Shown here one piece after another: positions 1 through 7,564 of a stretch of DNA of 44,397 nucleotides. A program made the position numbers and the translations under genes. Origin of the DNA: Betaproteobacteria bacterium (GTDB lineage: Bacteria; Pseudomonadota; Gammaproteobacteria; Burkholderiales; Rhodocyclaceae); NCBI GenBank assembly GCA_016208415.1, contig JACQYB010000006.1, forward strand, positions 1 to 44,397, given 5' to 3'. The notes under the pieces were generated by a model. The model ran no database searches. It saw nothing but the letters and a program-made list of their open reading frames with translations, and was not told the origin of the DNA. How positions within the stretch are numbered: the first letter of the stretch is position 1; each line of letters opens with the position of its first letter.

Positions 1-70
1 TTCGAGACAGGCGCTCAAGCTCGGATATCACTTCTGCCGTACACGACAACTCAACCGCTACTCGTGCCAT
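1..70 (-). mobile_element. 5' end of an IS630-like transposase gene (cut by window edge)
   Basis: A leftward reading frame starts at an ATG complementary to 68-70 and runs off the window. Its 23 visible residues begin MARVAVELS and continue with TAEVISELERLSR, the pattern seen at the N-terminus of IS630-family transposases (a short strand, then an x-E-x-x-ELERL-R helix of the first HTH). A purine-rich ribosome site (GGGGGTGG) lies just upstream of the ATG. Only about 7% of such a protein is visible, so the family call rests on pattern alone, and the inverted repeat end could not be placed. Confidence 0.45.
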
Positions 71-120
71 GAACCACCCCCTTCTACCAAGCGGAGTGGG
101 TATCATAATACTATCGCCTG

Positions 121-143
121 TTAATGCAATTAAACACTAGACT
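121..143 (+). promoter_or_regulatory. Inverted repeat and -10 element before the response regulator
   Basis: A perfect inverted repeat TTAAT-GCA-ATTAA (121-133) is followed by TAGACT (138-143), a fair -10 box. The predicted start of transcription is about 150, the A of the regulator's ATG, and no Shine-Dalgarno is visible, so the message may be leaderless. The repeat could be the regulator's own binding site; that part is inference. Confidence 0.4.
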
Positions 144-149
144 GCGCTC

Positions 150-866
150 ATGACGAGCCCCGCTCCCCATCGCATTCTGGTCGTGGATGACGATCCCGCC
201 TTGCGCGACCTGCTCCATGCGTACCTGAGCGACAACGGCTTCGCGGTGGATGCGGCGGGCGACGGCACCGCCATGCGCCGCCAGATGGAACACCACGTGC
301 CGGACGCCATCGTGCTCGACCTGATGCTGCCCGGGGAAGACGGACTGACGCTGGCGCGCGAGCTGCGGTCCACCTCGGATGTGCCGATCCTGATGCTCTC
401 CGCCCGCGGCGAGGAGATCGACCGCATCGTCGGCCTGGAAGTCGGCGCCGACGATTATCTGCCCAAGCCCTTCAGCCCGCGCGAACTGCTCGCACGACTG
501 CGCGCGCTGCTGCGCCGCAGCCGCACGGCGAGCGCCGCGCGACCGGAAAACCCCACGCGCCGCTTCGGCCCCTTCGTGCTCGATCTGGCCGGCTATCGGC
601 TGCTGCGGGACGGCGACGAGGTGAAGCTGACCTCGGCCGAATTCGATCTGCTGCGCGTCATGACGGAACGGCCGAACCGCGTGCTGTCGCGCGACGAACT
701 GATGGATTCGCTCAAAGGCTACGAGCGCGACCCCTTCGACCGCAGCATCGACATCCGCGTCACGCGGCTGCGGCGCAAGATCGAGGACGACCCGGCGGCG
801 CCGGCCTACATCCGCACGGTGCGCGGCGAGGGTTATCTGTTCAATCCGAAAGGCGCTTCGAGTTGA
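150..866 (+). CDS. OmpR-family response regulator
   Basis: 238 aa, the usual length of the family. The receiver domain (about 1-118) has the acidic pocket VVDDD at 11-15, the phosphoacceptor D57 in VLDLMLP and the conserved K106 in LPKPFS. The C-terminal winged helix (about 140-235) ends in the typical IRTVRGEGYLF. It pairs with the histidine kinase that follows: its TGA overlaps the kinase TTG start, so the two are translationally coupled. It is a close relative of the second regulator in this window (16312-15572). The signal sensed is unknown; the immediate downstream gene is a secreted sulfurtransferase, so envelope sulfur stress is possible but unproven. Confidence 0.93.
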   Translation: MTSPAPHRILVVDDDPALRDLLHAYLSDNGFAVDAAGDGTAMRRQMEHHVPDAIVLDLMLPGEDGLTLARELRSTSDVPILMLSARGEEIDRIVGLEVGADDYLPKPFSPRELLARLRALLRRSRTASAARPENPTRRFGPFVLDLAGYRLLRDGDEVKLTSAEFDLLRVMTERPNRVLSRDELMDSLKGYERDPFDRSIDIRVTRLRRKIEDDPAAPAYIRTVRGEGYLFNPKGASS

Positions 867-2209
867 GCCGGCGCCGCTACAGCCTGGTGCAGCAGAATGC
901 GGCCATGCTGGCGCTGATGTTCCTGCTGTTCGAACTGGCGGCCGCCGGCGCGGTGCTGGGCTTCCTCATGCTGCCGATCGCGCGCCGCTCGGCCGACGAC
1001 CTGGCCGGCCTGATGGTGCTCGCGGCGCAAACCTGGAACGAGCTGCCGCCGCAGACCCGCGCCGATTTCGAGGCCGAACTGGCGCAATCCCACCAACTGG
1101 TGCTGCGCCCGGACATTGCCCAGCCGCCCGATGACGGGCGCCGCCACCGGCCCTACCTCTACTTCCTGGAAACGGCGCTCGACCGCCGCGTCGGCCAGCC
1201 GTCCCACCTCGGGCATGAAATCGTTGCCGGCGAGGACTGGTACTGGGCCGCCATTCCCGCCGGCGAGCGCCGCATCGGCGTCGGCTTTCGTCACGGGCGC
1301 ACCGGCACCGATCCGGTCAGCGCCATCCTCGCCTGGCTCGCCCTGGGCCTGTTCAGCGTACTGGTCGTGGCGTGGTGGCTGGCGCGGCGCATCAGCAGGC
1401 CGCTGGCGGACTTCGAACGGGCGGCGGCGAGCGTCGGCCGGGGCGCCCTGCCGGAATTGCTGCCGGAAACCGGCCCGCGCGAACTGGCATCGCTGGCGCG
1501 CCACTTCAACGACATGGCGCGCCGGGTGCGCGAACTGCTGGCGGCGCGCACGACGCTGCTGGCCGGCGTATCCCACGACCTGCGCACGCCTCTGGCGCGC
1601 ATGCGCCTGGCGCTGGAAATGCTGGCGAAGAAGCCGAACCCGGCGCTGATCGCACGCCTGGACGCGGATGTGGAGGAAATGAACCGGCTCATCGGCGCTC
1701 TGCTCGGCCTCGCCCGCGGCCTGGAAAGCGAAGCGGCCACCGACATCGACGTCGCCGCGCTGCTCGACGAACTGGCGGCGGCGGCGCGCCAGGGCGGCGC
1801 GCAGGTCATCGTTCGCGTGGCCGCACCGATGCACGTCCTCGCCGCGCCCACCGCGCTGCGGCGGGTGCTCTCGAATCTGCTGGACAATGCGCTGCGCTAC
1901 GGCGCCGGACAGCCGGTGGAGCTGGCATGCGAGAACTACAAAGGGGCGGGGGAGGAAGACGCGGGCGGCTGCCGCATCGGCGTGCTCGATCGCGGGCCGG
2001 GCATTCCGGAGGAGCAGATGGAGGCGGTCTTCCTTCCGTTCCACCGTGTCGAGGGCTCGCGCAATCCGGCCACCGGCGGCACCGGGCTGGGCCTGGCCAT
2101 CGTCCGCCAACTGGCGCGGGCGAACGGGTGGGAGGTAAGGCTCGCGGCGCGGGAGGGCGGAGGAACCGCGATCCGGCTGGATTTGCCGGCCCGGCATCGG
2201 CCGACATGA
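863..2209 (+). CDS. EnvZ-type sensor histidine kinase
   Basis: 448 aa inner-membrane kinase. A first membrane helix (about 13-37), a periplasmic sensor loop (about 38-150) and a second helix (about 153-173) lead into a HAMP domain (about 175-227). The H-box AGVSHDLRTPLARM carries the phosphorylated H238. N (LDNALRYG), G1 (DRGPGIP) and G2 (GTGLGLAI) boxes of the ATPase domain follow. I use the TTG at 863, which overlaps the regulator's stop by four bases and keeps the first membrane helix intact. Its stop codon lies inside the Crp/FNR-type palindrome that precedes the next gene. The periplasmic loop matches nothing I recognise. Confidence 0.92.
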   Translation: MSRRRYSLVQQNAAMLALMFLLFELAAAGAVLGFLMLPIARRSADDLAGLMVLAAQTWNELPPQTRADFEAELAQSHQLVLRPDIAQPPDDGRRHRPYLYFLETALDRRVGQPSHLGHEIVAGEDWYWAAIPAGERRIGVGFRHGRTGTDPVSAILAWLALGLFSVLVVAWWLARRISRPLADFERAAASVGRGALPELLPETGPRELASLARHFNDMARRVRELLAARTTLLAGVSHDLRTPLARMRLALEMLAKKPNPALIARLDADVEEMNRLIGALLGLARGLESEAATDIDVAALLDELAAAARQGGAQVIVRVAAPMHVLAAPTALRRVLSNLLDNALRYGAGQPVELACENYKGAGEEDAGGCRIGVLDRGPGIPEEQMEAVFLPFHRVEGSRNPATGGTGLGLAIVRQLARANGWEVRLAAREGGGTAIRLDLPARHRPT

Positions 2210-2221
2210 TTGCGATCATGT
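2204..2221. promoter_or_regulatory. Crp/FNR-type operator (class II position) for the rhodanese gene
   Basis: ACATGATTGCGATCATGT is an 18-base near-perfect palindrome with core TGAT-TGCG-ATCA. A -10 box CATAGT lies at 2243-2248, predicting a start at about 2254, so the palindrome centre (2212.5) is near -41.5, the class II activator position of CRP/FNR proteins. There is no good -35 box, as expected for an activator-dependent promoter. The same motif recurs at 26772-26791 beside a Crp-family gene. Confidence 0.65.
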
Positions 2222-2278
2222 GCGCCGTCTTTGCCCCCGTGCCATAGTCGCTCCACCCCAACCCCGACGGAGCCGACG

Positions 2279-3220
2279 ATGGCGAAACGGCGTCATATCC
2301 CCTTGCTGAGCGCATTCATCGGTGTCCTGCTGTGGGCACTGGCCAGCCTCGCCCACGCCGCGGCCCCCGAGTTCCTGGTGGACGCCAACTGGCTGGAAGG
2401 CAGACTCAAGGACCCGAAGCTGGTGGTGCTGGAGGTGCGCTATTTCCCGCACCGTTATGGCACCGTGGGCCACATCCCGGGCGCGGTTCAGGTGCAGCGC
2501 TTCCGCGACCTGGGCGACAACGACAGCGGCGTGATCATGCGCCTGCCCTCGCGGGAGGCCTTCCAGGCCACCCTGCGGCGCTGGGGCGTCGACGACGACT
2601 CGCTCATCGTGCTCTACGACGACGCCCGCTCCGCGCTGGCCTCACGCGTGTACTTCCTGTTGGCGCTGTACGGCTACGACATGGGGCGGGTGAAGGTGCT
2701 CGACGGCGGCCCGGTGGAGTGGACGGCCTTCAACGAGCTGGCGAAGGCGCCGGTGCAGCGCAAGCCGGGGCGGGTGACGCTCAAGCCCGCCAACAAGGCG
2801 CTGGTGGCCGACTGGACCGAGGTCTACGACGGCGTGGTGTCGCGCCGCGACCCGAAAATGGCGCTCCTCGACGCCCGACCACGGGAGATGTACTCCGGCC
2901 AGGTCATTCGCCACTCGGTGCAGGGCGGCCACATCCCCGGCGCCGTCAACATCGTCAGCCTCGACGGCACCGACGCCCAGTCGCAGAAATGGCTGCCCCT
3001 GGATCAGGTCGCCGCGCTGTACAAGAGCGTGCCCAAGGACGCCACGGTCATCACCTACTGCCACGACGGCTTCCGCTCCACCCTGGCGTGGATGCAGTTG
3101 CGCGCCCTGGGCTACCGCGACGTGCGCCTGTTCAACGGCGGCTGGAGCCAGTGGGACCGCTCGCTGACGCTGCCGGTGGTGGAGGGCGATGCGCCCTTCG
3201 ACGCCGACTTCTCCCTCTGA
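2279..3220 (+). CDS. Secreted two-domain rhodanese (thiosulfate sulfurtransferase)
   Basis: 313 aa. A signal peptide (about 1-28, ending AHA) targets the protein to the periplasm. Two rhodanese domains follow: an inactive N-terminal one (about 30-155, with HIPGAV) and a catalytic one (about 175-305) with HIPGAVNI and the active-site loop CHDGFRS, whose C261 would carry the persulfide. The ATG at 2279 is chosen because GGAG (2269-2272) precedes it and the signal peptide begins there; an upstream in-frame ATG at 2210 lies within the operator-promoter region. Such enzymes move sulfane sulfur between thiosulfate, polysulfide and thiols. Its neighbours (SoxW-like thioredoxin, FccAB) support a role in periplasmic sulfur oxidation. 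Confidence 0.9.
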   Translation: MAKRRHIPLLSAFIGVLLWALASLAHAAAPEFLVDANWLEGRLKDPKLVVLEVRYFPHRYGTVGHIPGAVQVQRFRDLGDNDSGVIMRLPSREAFQATLRRWGVDDDSLIVLYDDARSALASRVYFLLALYGYDMGRVKVLDGGPVEWTAFNELAKAPVQRKPGRVTLKPANKALVADWTEVYDGVVSRRDPKMALLDARPREMYSGQVIRHSVQGGHIPGAVNIVSLDGTDAQSQKWLPLDQVAALYKSVPKDATVITYCHDGFRSTLAWMQLRALGYRDVRLFNGGWSQWDRSLTLPVVEGDAPFDADFSL

Positions 3221-3245
3221 TTGTCACGACGACACCGGAGGAACC

Positions 3246-3363
3246 ATGGACGCGATGCTCGGGATTCAGCCCCGGGGCCGGGGATACCGGGGCGTTGAGC
3301 GAGCGGCAGATCCTGTATCTGATAGTCTTGCCGCTGGATACGGGGTCGCCGGTCACCAAGTGA
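3246..3363 (+). pseudogene. Relic of a c-type cytochrome C-terminus (possibly SoxX-like)
   Basis: The gap between the rhodanese and thioredoxin genes holds an SD-like GGAGG (3238-3242) and ATG at 3246, but that frame runs into unrelated sequence. One frame over, bases about 3292-3363 encode GALSERQILYLIVLPLD then TGSPVTK-stop. This looks like the last helix and tail of small sulfur-oxidation cytochromes, which typically read LT-E-QI-DLVAYLLDP-SPVN. No CXXCH is left. I read it as the decayed end of a deleted and frameshifted cytochrome gene; at this length the resemblance could be chance. Confidence 0.35.
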
Positions 3364-3442
3364 GGCGGCCGGCCGGGGCTCCCTCCGGCCGCCATCCGCT
3401 TCGAGCGCCCCATCTTCCCTGGTCGAGCGGAGGACCCCGAAA

Positions 3443-4477
3443 ATGCTGCGCATCCTGTCCATCCTGATGCTGCTCGTGGCGAGTGCCCTTGGCGGCGCCG
3501 CGGAGGAGCGCCCCCTGGCGCCCGGCACGGTGAATCCGGGTTATGAAGAGCCGCCGCTCTGGTTCAAGGAGTCCTTCCTCGATCTGCGGGACGACGTGGC
3601 CGAGGCCGCGAAGGCCGGCCGGCGCCTGATGCTCTATTTCCATCAGGACGGCTGTCCCTACTGCGCCAAGCTGTTGCGCGACAACTTCGGCCAGAAGACC
3701 ATCGCCGACAAGGCGCGCCGCCACTTCGACACCCTTGCCATCAACCTCTGGGGCGATCGCGAAGTCACCGACCTGACCGGCAAGACCATGACCGAGAAGG
3801 CCTTTGCCCGCTCGCAGCGGGTGCAGTTCACGCCCACGCTGCTGCTGCTGGACGAGAAGGGTCGGGTGGCGCTGCGCCTCAACGGCTACCTGCCGCCACA
3901 CAAGTTCGAGGCGGCGCTGGATTACGTCGGCGGGCGGCTGGAGACGAAGCAGAGCTTCACCGACTACCTCGCCGCCCGTGCGAAGGAGCCCTCCAGCGGC
4001 AAGCTCCATGACGCCGCCTGGCTGATGAAGCCGCCGCTCAAGCTCGCCGAGGCCCTCAAGCGCGGCGGCAAGCCGCTGCTGGTGCTGTTCGAGCAGAAGG
4101 AATGCGCCGCCTGCGACGAGATGCATGCGGAGGGCTTCCCGCGTCCGGAAGTGGCAGCCCTGCTGGGGCGTTTCCAGGTGGCGCGCATCGACATGGCCTC
4201 CGCCGAGCCGGTCCAGACCCCGGGCGGCGAGACCCTGCCGGCGCGGCAGTGGGCGCGGCGCATCGGCGTGTTTTACACGCCCAGCCTGGCGTTCTTCCAG
4301 GCCGGCGGGCAGGAGGTGTTCCGGGTCGAGGGCTACCTTCGGCCCTTCCATCTGGCCTCGTCCCTGGAGTACGTGGCATCCGGGGCGTATCGCGAGCAGC
4401 CGGAGTTCCAGCGCTTCATCGAGGCGCGGGCGGCGGCGCGCAGGAGCCGCGGGGAACGGATCGAGCTGATGAAGTAG
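3443..4477 (+). CDS. Secreted tandem thioredoxin-fold protein (SoxW-like)
   Basis: 344 aa with a signal peptide (about 1-20) and two thioredoxin-like domains. The first (about 40-165) has CPYC at 71-74 and a cis-proline loop FTPTLL; the second (about 195-310) has CAAC at 221-224 and YTPSLAF. Both therefore keep a redox-active pair. Proteins of this SoxW/DsbD-gamma type keep periplasmic sulfur carriers or cytochromes reduced. The gene sits 222 bases after the rhodanese gene with only the cytochrome relic between, probably in the same transcript, and ends convergent to fccB. Most SoxW proteins have one domain, so the duplication is notable. Confidence 0.82.
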   Translation: MLRILSILMLLVASALGGAAEERPLAPGTVNPGYEEPPLWFKESFLDLRDDVAEAAKAGRRLMLYFHQDGCPYCAKLLRDNFGQKTIADKARRHFDTLAINLWGDREVTDLTGKTMTEKAFARSQRVQFTPTLLLLDEKGRVALRLNGYLPPHKFEAALDYVGGRLETKQSFTDYLAARAKEPSSGKLHDAAWLMKPPLKLAEALKRGGKPLLVLFEQKECAACDEMHAEGFPRPEVAALLGRFQVARIDMASAEPVQTPGGETLPARQWARRIGVFYTPSLAFFQAGGQEVFRVEGYLRPFHLASSLEYVASGAYREQPEFQRFIEARAAARRSRGERIELMK

Positions 4478-4562
4478 GTCGCGGGTCGCGGGTGTCCGGG
4501 CGCCCTGGTCTTTGACCTGACCAAACCGGGCAATGCGGCAGGTCACCCGGGTGGACATGTCG

Positions 4563-4585
4563 CCGGTCCAGGAGATCAGGACCGG
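4563..4585. terminator. Hairpin between convergent genes, candidate bidirectional terminator
   Basis: CCGGTCC (4563-4569) pairs perfectly with GGACCGG (4579-4585) across a nine-base loop, in the 134-base gap between the convergent thioredoxin-like gene and fccB. No U-tract follows on either strand, so it is only a candidate. Confidence 0.35.
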
Positions 4586-4611
4586 CCGGGACCGTACCGC
4601 GTCTGCCGCGG

Positions 4612-5886
4612 TCAGCCAAACATCTCCGTCGTGATGTTCCTGAACCAGCTCCTGGCGTGGATGGCCTCGATGCGCCGATCCTCCACGCTGGCATCCAGCG
4701 GCGACACGCCCCCCGAGTTGGGCACCTGCACCATCTTGCCGTCCTGGTGGCGGAAGATGTGGGCCACCGAGAAGCCCCAGTCCGGCGTGATCAGGCTGTA
4801 GCAGGTGTTGGTGTAGGCCGGCACGCCCACCGGCTCGCCGTTGAGCTGGGCGAGGATGGCGGCCACGCACACCTTGGCCTGGGAGTTGGCGGAATAGGCC
4901 GACTTGGGCATGGGCGTGTCGGTGGAATCGCCGATGACGTGGATGCCCTTGTGGAGCGTCGATTCGAAGGTGGTCGGTTCGATGGGGCACCAGCCGTTTT
5001 TGCCCGCCAGACCGGCCTTCTCCGCGATCGCCCCGGCGCGATGGGGCGCAATGATGTTGATGACGTCCGCCTTGTGCTGGGTGAGCATGGTGTGCAGGGT
5101 GCGGTTCTTCACGTCCACCCGCCGCACGTCGCCGTCGTCGGAACCGCTCACCCAGGAGATCATGCCGGGGTAGAAGCGCTCCCAGCCCTGCTTGAACAGC
5201 GCCTGCTTGGAGAAGGTGTCCTTGGAGTCGAGGATCAGGATCTTCGAGCGCGGTTTGTGCTTCTTGAAGTAGTGGGCGATCATCGCCGCCCGCTCGTAGG
5301 GTCCGGGGGGGCAGCGGAAGGGGTCTTCGGGCGCGGTGATGATGACCGTGCCGCCGTCGCGCATGGCTTCGACCTGCTTGCGCAGCAGCAGCGTCTGCGG
5401 GCCGGCCTTGTAGGCATGGGGGATGATCTGGCTGGCGGCCTCGTCGTAGCCCTCGATGGCGCCCCAGTTGAACTGGATGCCCGGCGACAGGATGGCGCGG
5501 TCGAAATCGAATGTCCGCCCGCCCTTGGTGGTGAGGCGCTTGCGCACCGGGTCCAGGCCGGTGGCGGTGTCGATGACGATCTTGACGCCGATCGCCGCCA
5601 GGCCCTTGTAATCGAAGGTCAGGTGTTCGATGTGGCCTTCCCCGCCCAGGATCTCGTTGCTCAGGGGGCAGGAGACATACTTCGGATTCTGCTCCACCAG
5701 GGTGACTTCGATGGCGGGGTCGGCCATGCGCAGGTAGCGCGCGGCGATGGCGCCGCCGTAACCGGCACCCACTACCACCACACGGGCCCTGGGCGCGGCG
5801 TGCAAAATGGCGGGGGCACCCATCATGCCGAGGGCCGATGCCGCGCCGGCGAACTGGATGAAGTCCCTGCGATTCATTGAGCTCAT
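4612..5886 (-). CDS. fccB: Flavocytochrome c sulfide dehydrogenase, flavoprotein subunit
   Basis: 424 aa. A Tat signal (RRDFIQ, cleavage near residue 31) precedes a Rossmann FAD motif VVVVGAGYGGAIAA (36-49). C73 in VSCPLSNE is the position that binds FAD covalently in FccB. C192 (FRCPPG) and C362 (NTCYSL) fit the redox-active disulfide pair of the family. The enzyme oxidises sulfide to sulfur or polysulfide in the periplasm and passes electrons to the diheme subunit FccA, encoded 12 bases upstream. It is the last gene of the six-gene unit starting at 10862. An alternative start is the ATG three codons in. Confidence 0.93.
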   Translation of the reverse strand: MSSMNRRDFIQFAGAASALGMMGAPAILHAAPRARVVVVGAGYGGAIAARYLRMADPAIEVTLVEQNPKYVSCPLSNEILGGEGHIEHLTFDYKGLAAIGVKIVIDTATGLDPVRKRLTTKGGRTFDFDRAILSPGIQFNWGAIEGYDEAASQIIPHAYKAGPQTLLLRKQVEAMRDGGTVIITAPEDPFRCPPGPYERAAMIAHYFKKHKPRSKILILDSKDTFSKQALFKQGWERFYPGMISWVSGSDDGDVRRVDVKNRTLHTMLTQHKADVINIIAPHRAGAIAEKAGLAGKNGWCPIEPTTFESTLHKGIHVIGDSTDTPMPKSAYSANSQAKVCVAAILAQLNGEPVGVPAYTNTCYSLITPDWGFSVAHIFRHQDGKMVQVPNSGGVSPLDASVEDRRIEAIHARSWFRNITTEMFG

Positions 5887-5898
5887 GGCGTCGGCTCC

Positions 5899-6468
5899 CT
5901 AGCGCTGGCTGGCGTAGAAATGGGTGAGGGCGGTGACCTCCTGCTCGCTCAGGCGCTCCATCACCGCCTTCATGGTCTCGGATTGGTGGAAGTTGCGCTT
6001 GCGCGACTCGTCCAGCACTAGCCCCAGGTACTCGCGCCACTGCCCGGCCATGCGCGGCATGTCCTGCTCGGTGCTGATGCCGTTGTCGCGGTGGCAGGCT
6101 TCGCACTTGCGTTGATGCACGCGCTTGCCGAGCTTGGCGAGATCGGCGCTGAACTCCTGCTTTGCCGACTTCCAGGGCTGGCTGGAGAAGTAGCGGGCCA
6201 TGGCCTCGAAATCCTCGTCGGTGTAGCCCTTGGCGATGCGCCCCATGATGGTGGAGCCGCGCTTGCCTTCGCGGTATTCGCGCATGGACAGCACGATGAA
6301 GTCGGCCGGCATGCCGGCGATGGTGGGCATGGACAGGCCCGCGCTGGCACCCTTGAGCCCGTGGCAGCCGGCGCAGGTGTCGCCCAGCATTTTGGGGGTG
6401 GGGCCCGCTGCCGCGCCGCCGTGCATGATCGCGGCTAGGGCGATGCCCATCAACAGTCTCGTTTTCAT
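5899..6468 (-). CDS. fccA: Flavocytochrome c sulfide dehydrogenase, diheme cytochrome subunit
   Basis: 189 aa with a signal peptide (about 1-21) and two class I cytochrome c domains carrying CAGCH (32-36) and CEACH (122-126), a c4/FccA layout. Downstream methionines in each half are candidate distal heme ligands. It accepts electrons from the FccB flavin and delivers them to soluble cytochromes. Its ATG overlaps the TorD-like gene's stop by four bases (ATGA), so it is translated in the same unit as the molybdoenzyme genes, an unusual linkage. A stand-alone cytochrome c4 is the alternative, but fccB directly downstream argues for FccA. Confidence 0.9.
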   Translation of the reverse strand: MKTRLLMGIALAAIMHGGAAAGPTPKMLGDTCAGCHGLKGASAGLSMPTIAGMPADFIVLSMREYREGKRGSTIMGRIAKGYTDEDFEAMARYFSSQPWKSAKQEFSADLAKLGKRVHQRKCEACHRDNGISTEQDMPRMAGQWREYLGLVLDESRKRNFHQSETMKAVMERLSEQEVTALTHFYASQR

Positions 6469-7202
6469 CTTCCACCTCCCGTGTCAGCAAGGGTTTCGGC
6501 GCTGCCGGCATGGTGCGCGGCCGGCGCACCGAGGGCACGCTCCGGTGCGTGCAGCGCCAGGATTTCGTCGATCAGATCCGGTTCCATTTCGAGAAAGGCG
6601 GCCGCCAGCATGGCGGTCGCCCTGAAGTAGGGCTCGCGGGCCTGCTGCCGTACGGCATCGAACAGGCGCGGCGCCCAGGCCGACAGGTGACGGCGAAGAA
6701 AGGTGTGCTCGCGCTCCAGCCACCGCCGGGCGGCCGCGGCGCCGGCGCCCCAGGCGGCGCTTTCCTCATGGCACAGTAGAGCCATGAACTTGAGCTCCAC
6801 GCCCAAGTGGTCCTGGGGGCCGGCAGCCTCGTCGATGCCGGCAAAGCCGGCTTCCTCATAGGCACGCAGCACCGCCACCGTGACTTCGCCGCAGAACGGG
6901 GAATCGCGCCAGACCGATTCGAAAGGCGGCGGCGGCCCCCAGCCTTCGCGCAGGCCCCCGAACAGCCGCGTGTATTCCGCGGCCAGCGATTCGATCCGGC
7001 CGGGATCTCGGTCCTCGAGGGCGCCGCCGAGTTGCTCCAGCGCCGGGGCGAGTTCTTCCACCTCGTCGGCCAGCAGGCCGCGCACCGCCGCCGCCATGCG
7101 CTCCAGGGTGACGGCGGCGGGCGGCGCCAGGAAGACGCCGCTCAGCAGCCAGTACATGCGGCTGCGGCCCAGGGCCAGGCCGGCCAGCGATGCCTCGTTC
7201 AT
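6465..7202 (-). CDS. TorD/DmsD-family molybdoenzyme chaperone
   Basis: 245 aa, all-helical cytoplasmic protein. The stretch around HLGVELKFMALLCHEE is the family hallmark, and YTRLFGG plus the EPYF-RATAMLAAAFLE region also fit TorD-type chaperones. These bind the Tat signal of a molybdopterin enzyme and hold it back until the cofactor is inserted; the likely client is the oxidoreductase at 10862-8265, which has the only molybdoenzyme Tat signal nearby. Start ATG (7202) shares one base with the stop of the cytochrome gene (TGATG), and its stop overlaps fccA. The C-terminal 25 residues look disordered. Confidence 0.85.
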   Translation of the reverse strand: MNEASLAGLALGRSRMYWLLSGVFLAPPAAVTLERMAAAVRGLLADEVEELAPALEQLGGALEDRDPGRIESLAAEYTRLFGGLREGWGPPPPFESVWRDSPFCGEVTVAVLRAYEEAGFAGIDEAAGPQDHLGVELKFMALLCHEESAAWGAGAAAARRWLEREHTFLRRHLSAWAPRLFDAVRQQAREPYFRATAMLAAAFLEMEPDLIDEILALHAPERALGAPAAHHAGSAETLADTGGGR

Positions 7203-7564
7203 CAGCGTCCCGCCGTGCCGTAGAAGGGAGTGGCCACTCCCTCCTGCTGGTGGCAGCCGATGCAGGTGGCGCGCCCCACCGCACCCGGACTGCCGCGACG
7301 CGGGTACTCGGCCTTGCGCAGGAACAGGTGGTCGGCGGCGTAGGACGGGGCGGTGTGGCAGGAGACGCAGCCGATGCCCAGCGCCTCGGCGTGGACGGTG
7401 TGGAAGCGGCCGTCGAACTTCATCGTGTAGGTCTTGCCGACGTTGATCTCTCCGCTGCGGATCTTCTCGGCGGTATCGGCCAGGCCGGGGATGGACGACG
7501 GGTCGATGGCCTGAGCACCGAAGGCGGTGCCGCACAGGGCGGCAAGCATGAGCCAGCGTTTCAT
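7202..7564 (-). CDS. Small periplasmic diheme cytochrome c
   Basis: 120 aa: signal peptide (about 1-19, ending AQA), then two heme sites CVSCH (66-70) and CIGCH (101-105). H55, H58 and H79 are candidate distal ligands, so bis-His NapB-like hemes are possible. It probably links the molybdoenzyme/ferredoxin pair to the periplasmic cytochrome pool, taking the place of the NrfD-type membrane anchor that usually accompanies such enzymes and is missing here. Start and stop overlap neighbours on both sides by one base (TGATG). I do not recognise a named family. Confidence 0.82.
   Translation of the reverse strand: MKRWLMLAALCGTAFGAQAIDPSSIPGLADTAEKIRSGEINVGKTYTMKFDGRFHTVHAEALGIGCVSCHTAPSYAADHLFLRKAEYPRRGSPGAVGRATCIGCHQQEGVATPFYGTAGR

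Noticed and set aside
3189-3467. 92-residue frame across the rhodanese/thioredoxin gap
   Set aside because: Begins inside the rhodanese gene, has no homology and is Arg/Pro-rich; only the short cytochrome-like tail in another frame is notable.
3353-6538. Very long leftward open frame across the thioredoxin-like gene and fccAB
   Set aside because: Low-complexity Arg/Gly/His-rich translation caused by high GC; overlaps well-supported genes in other frames.
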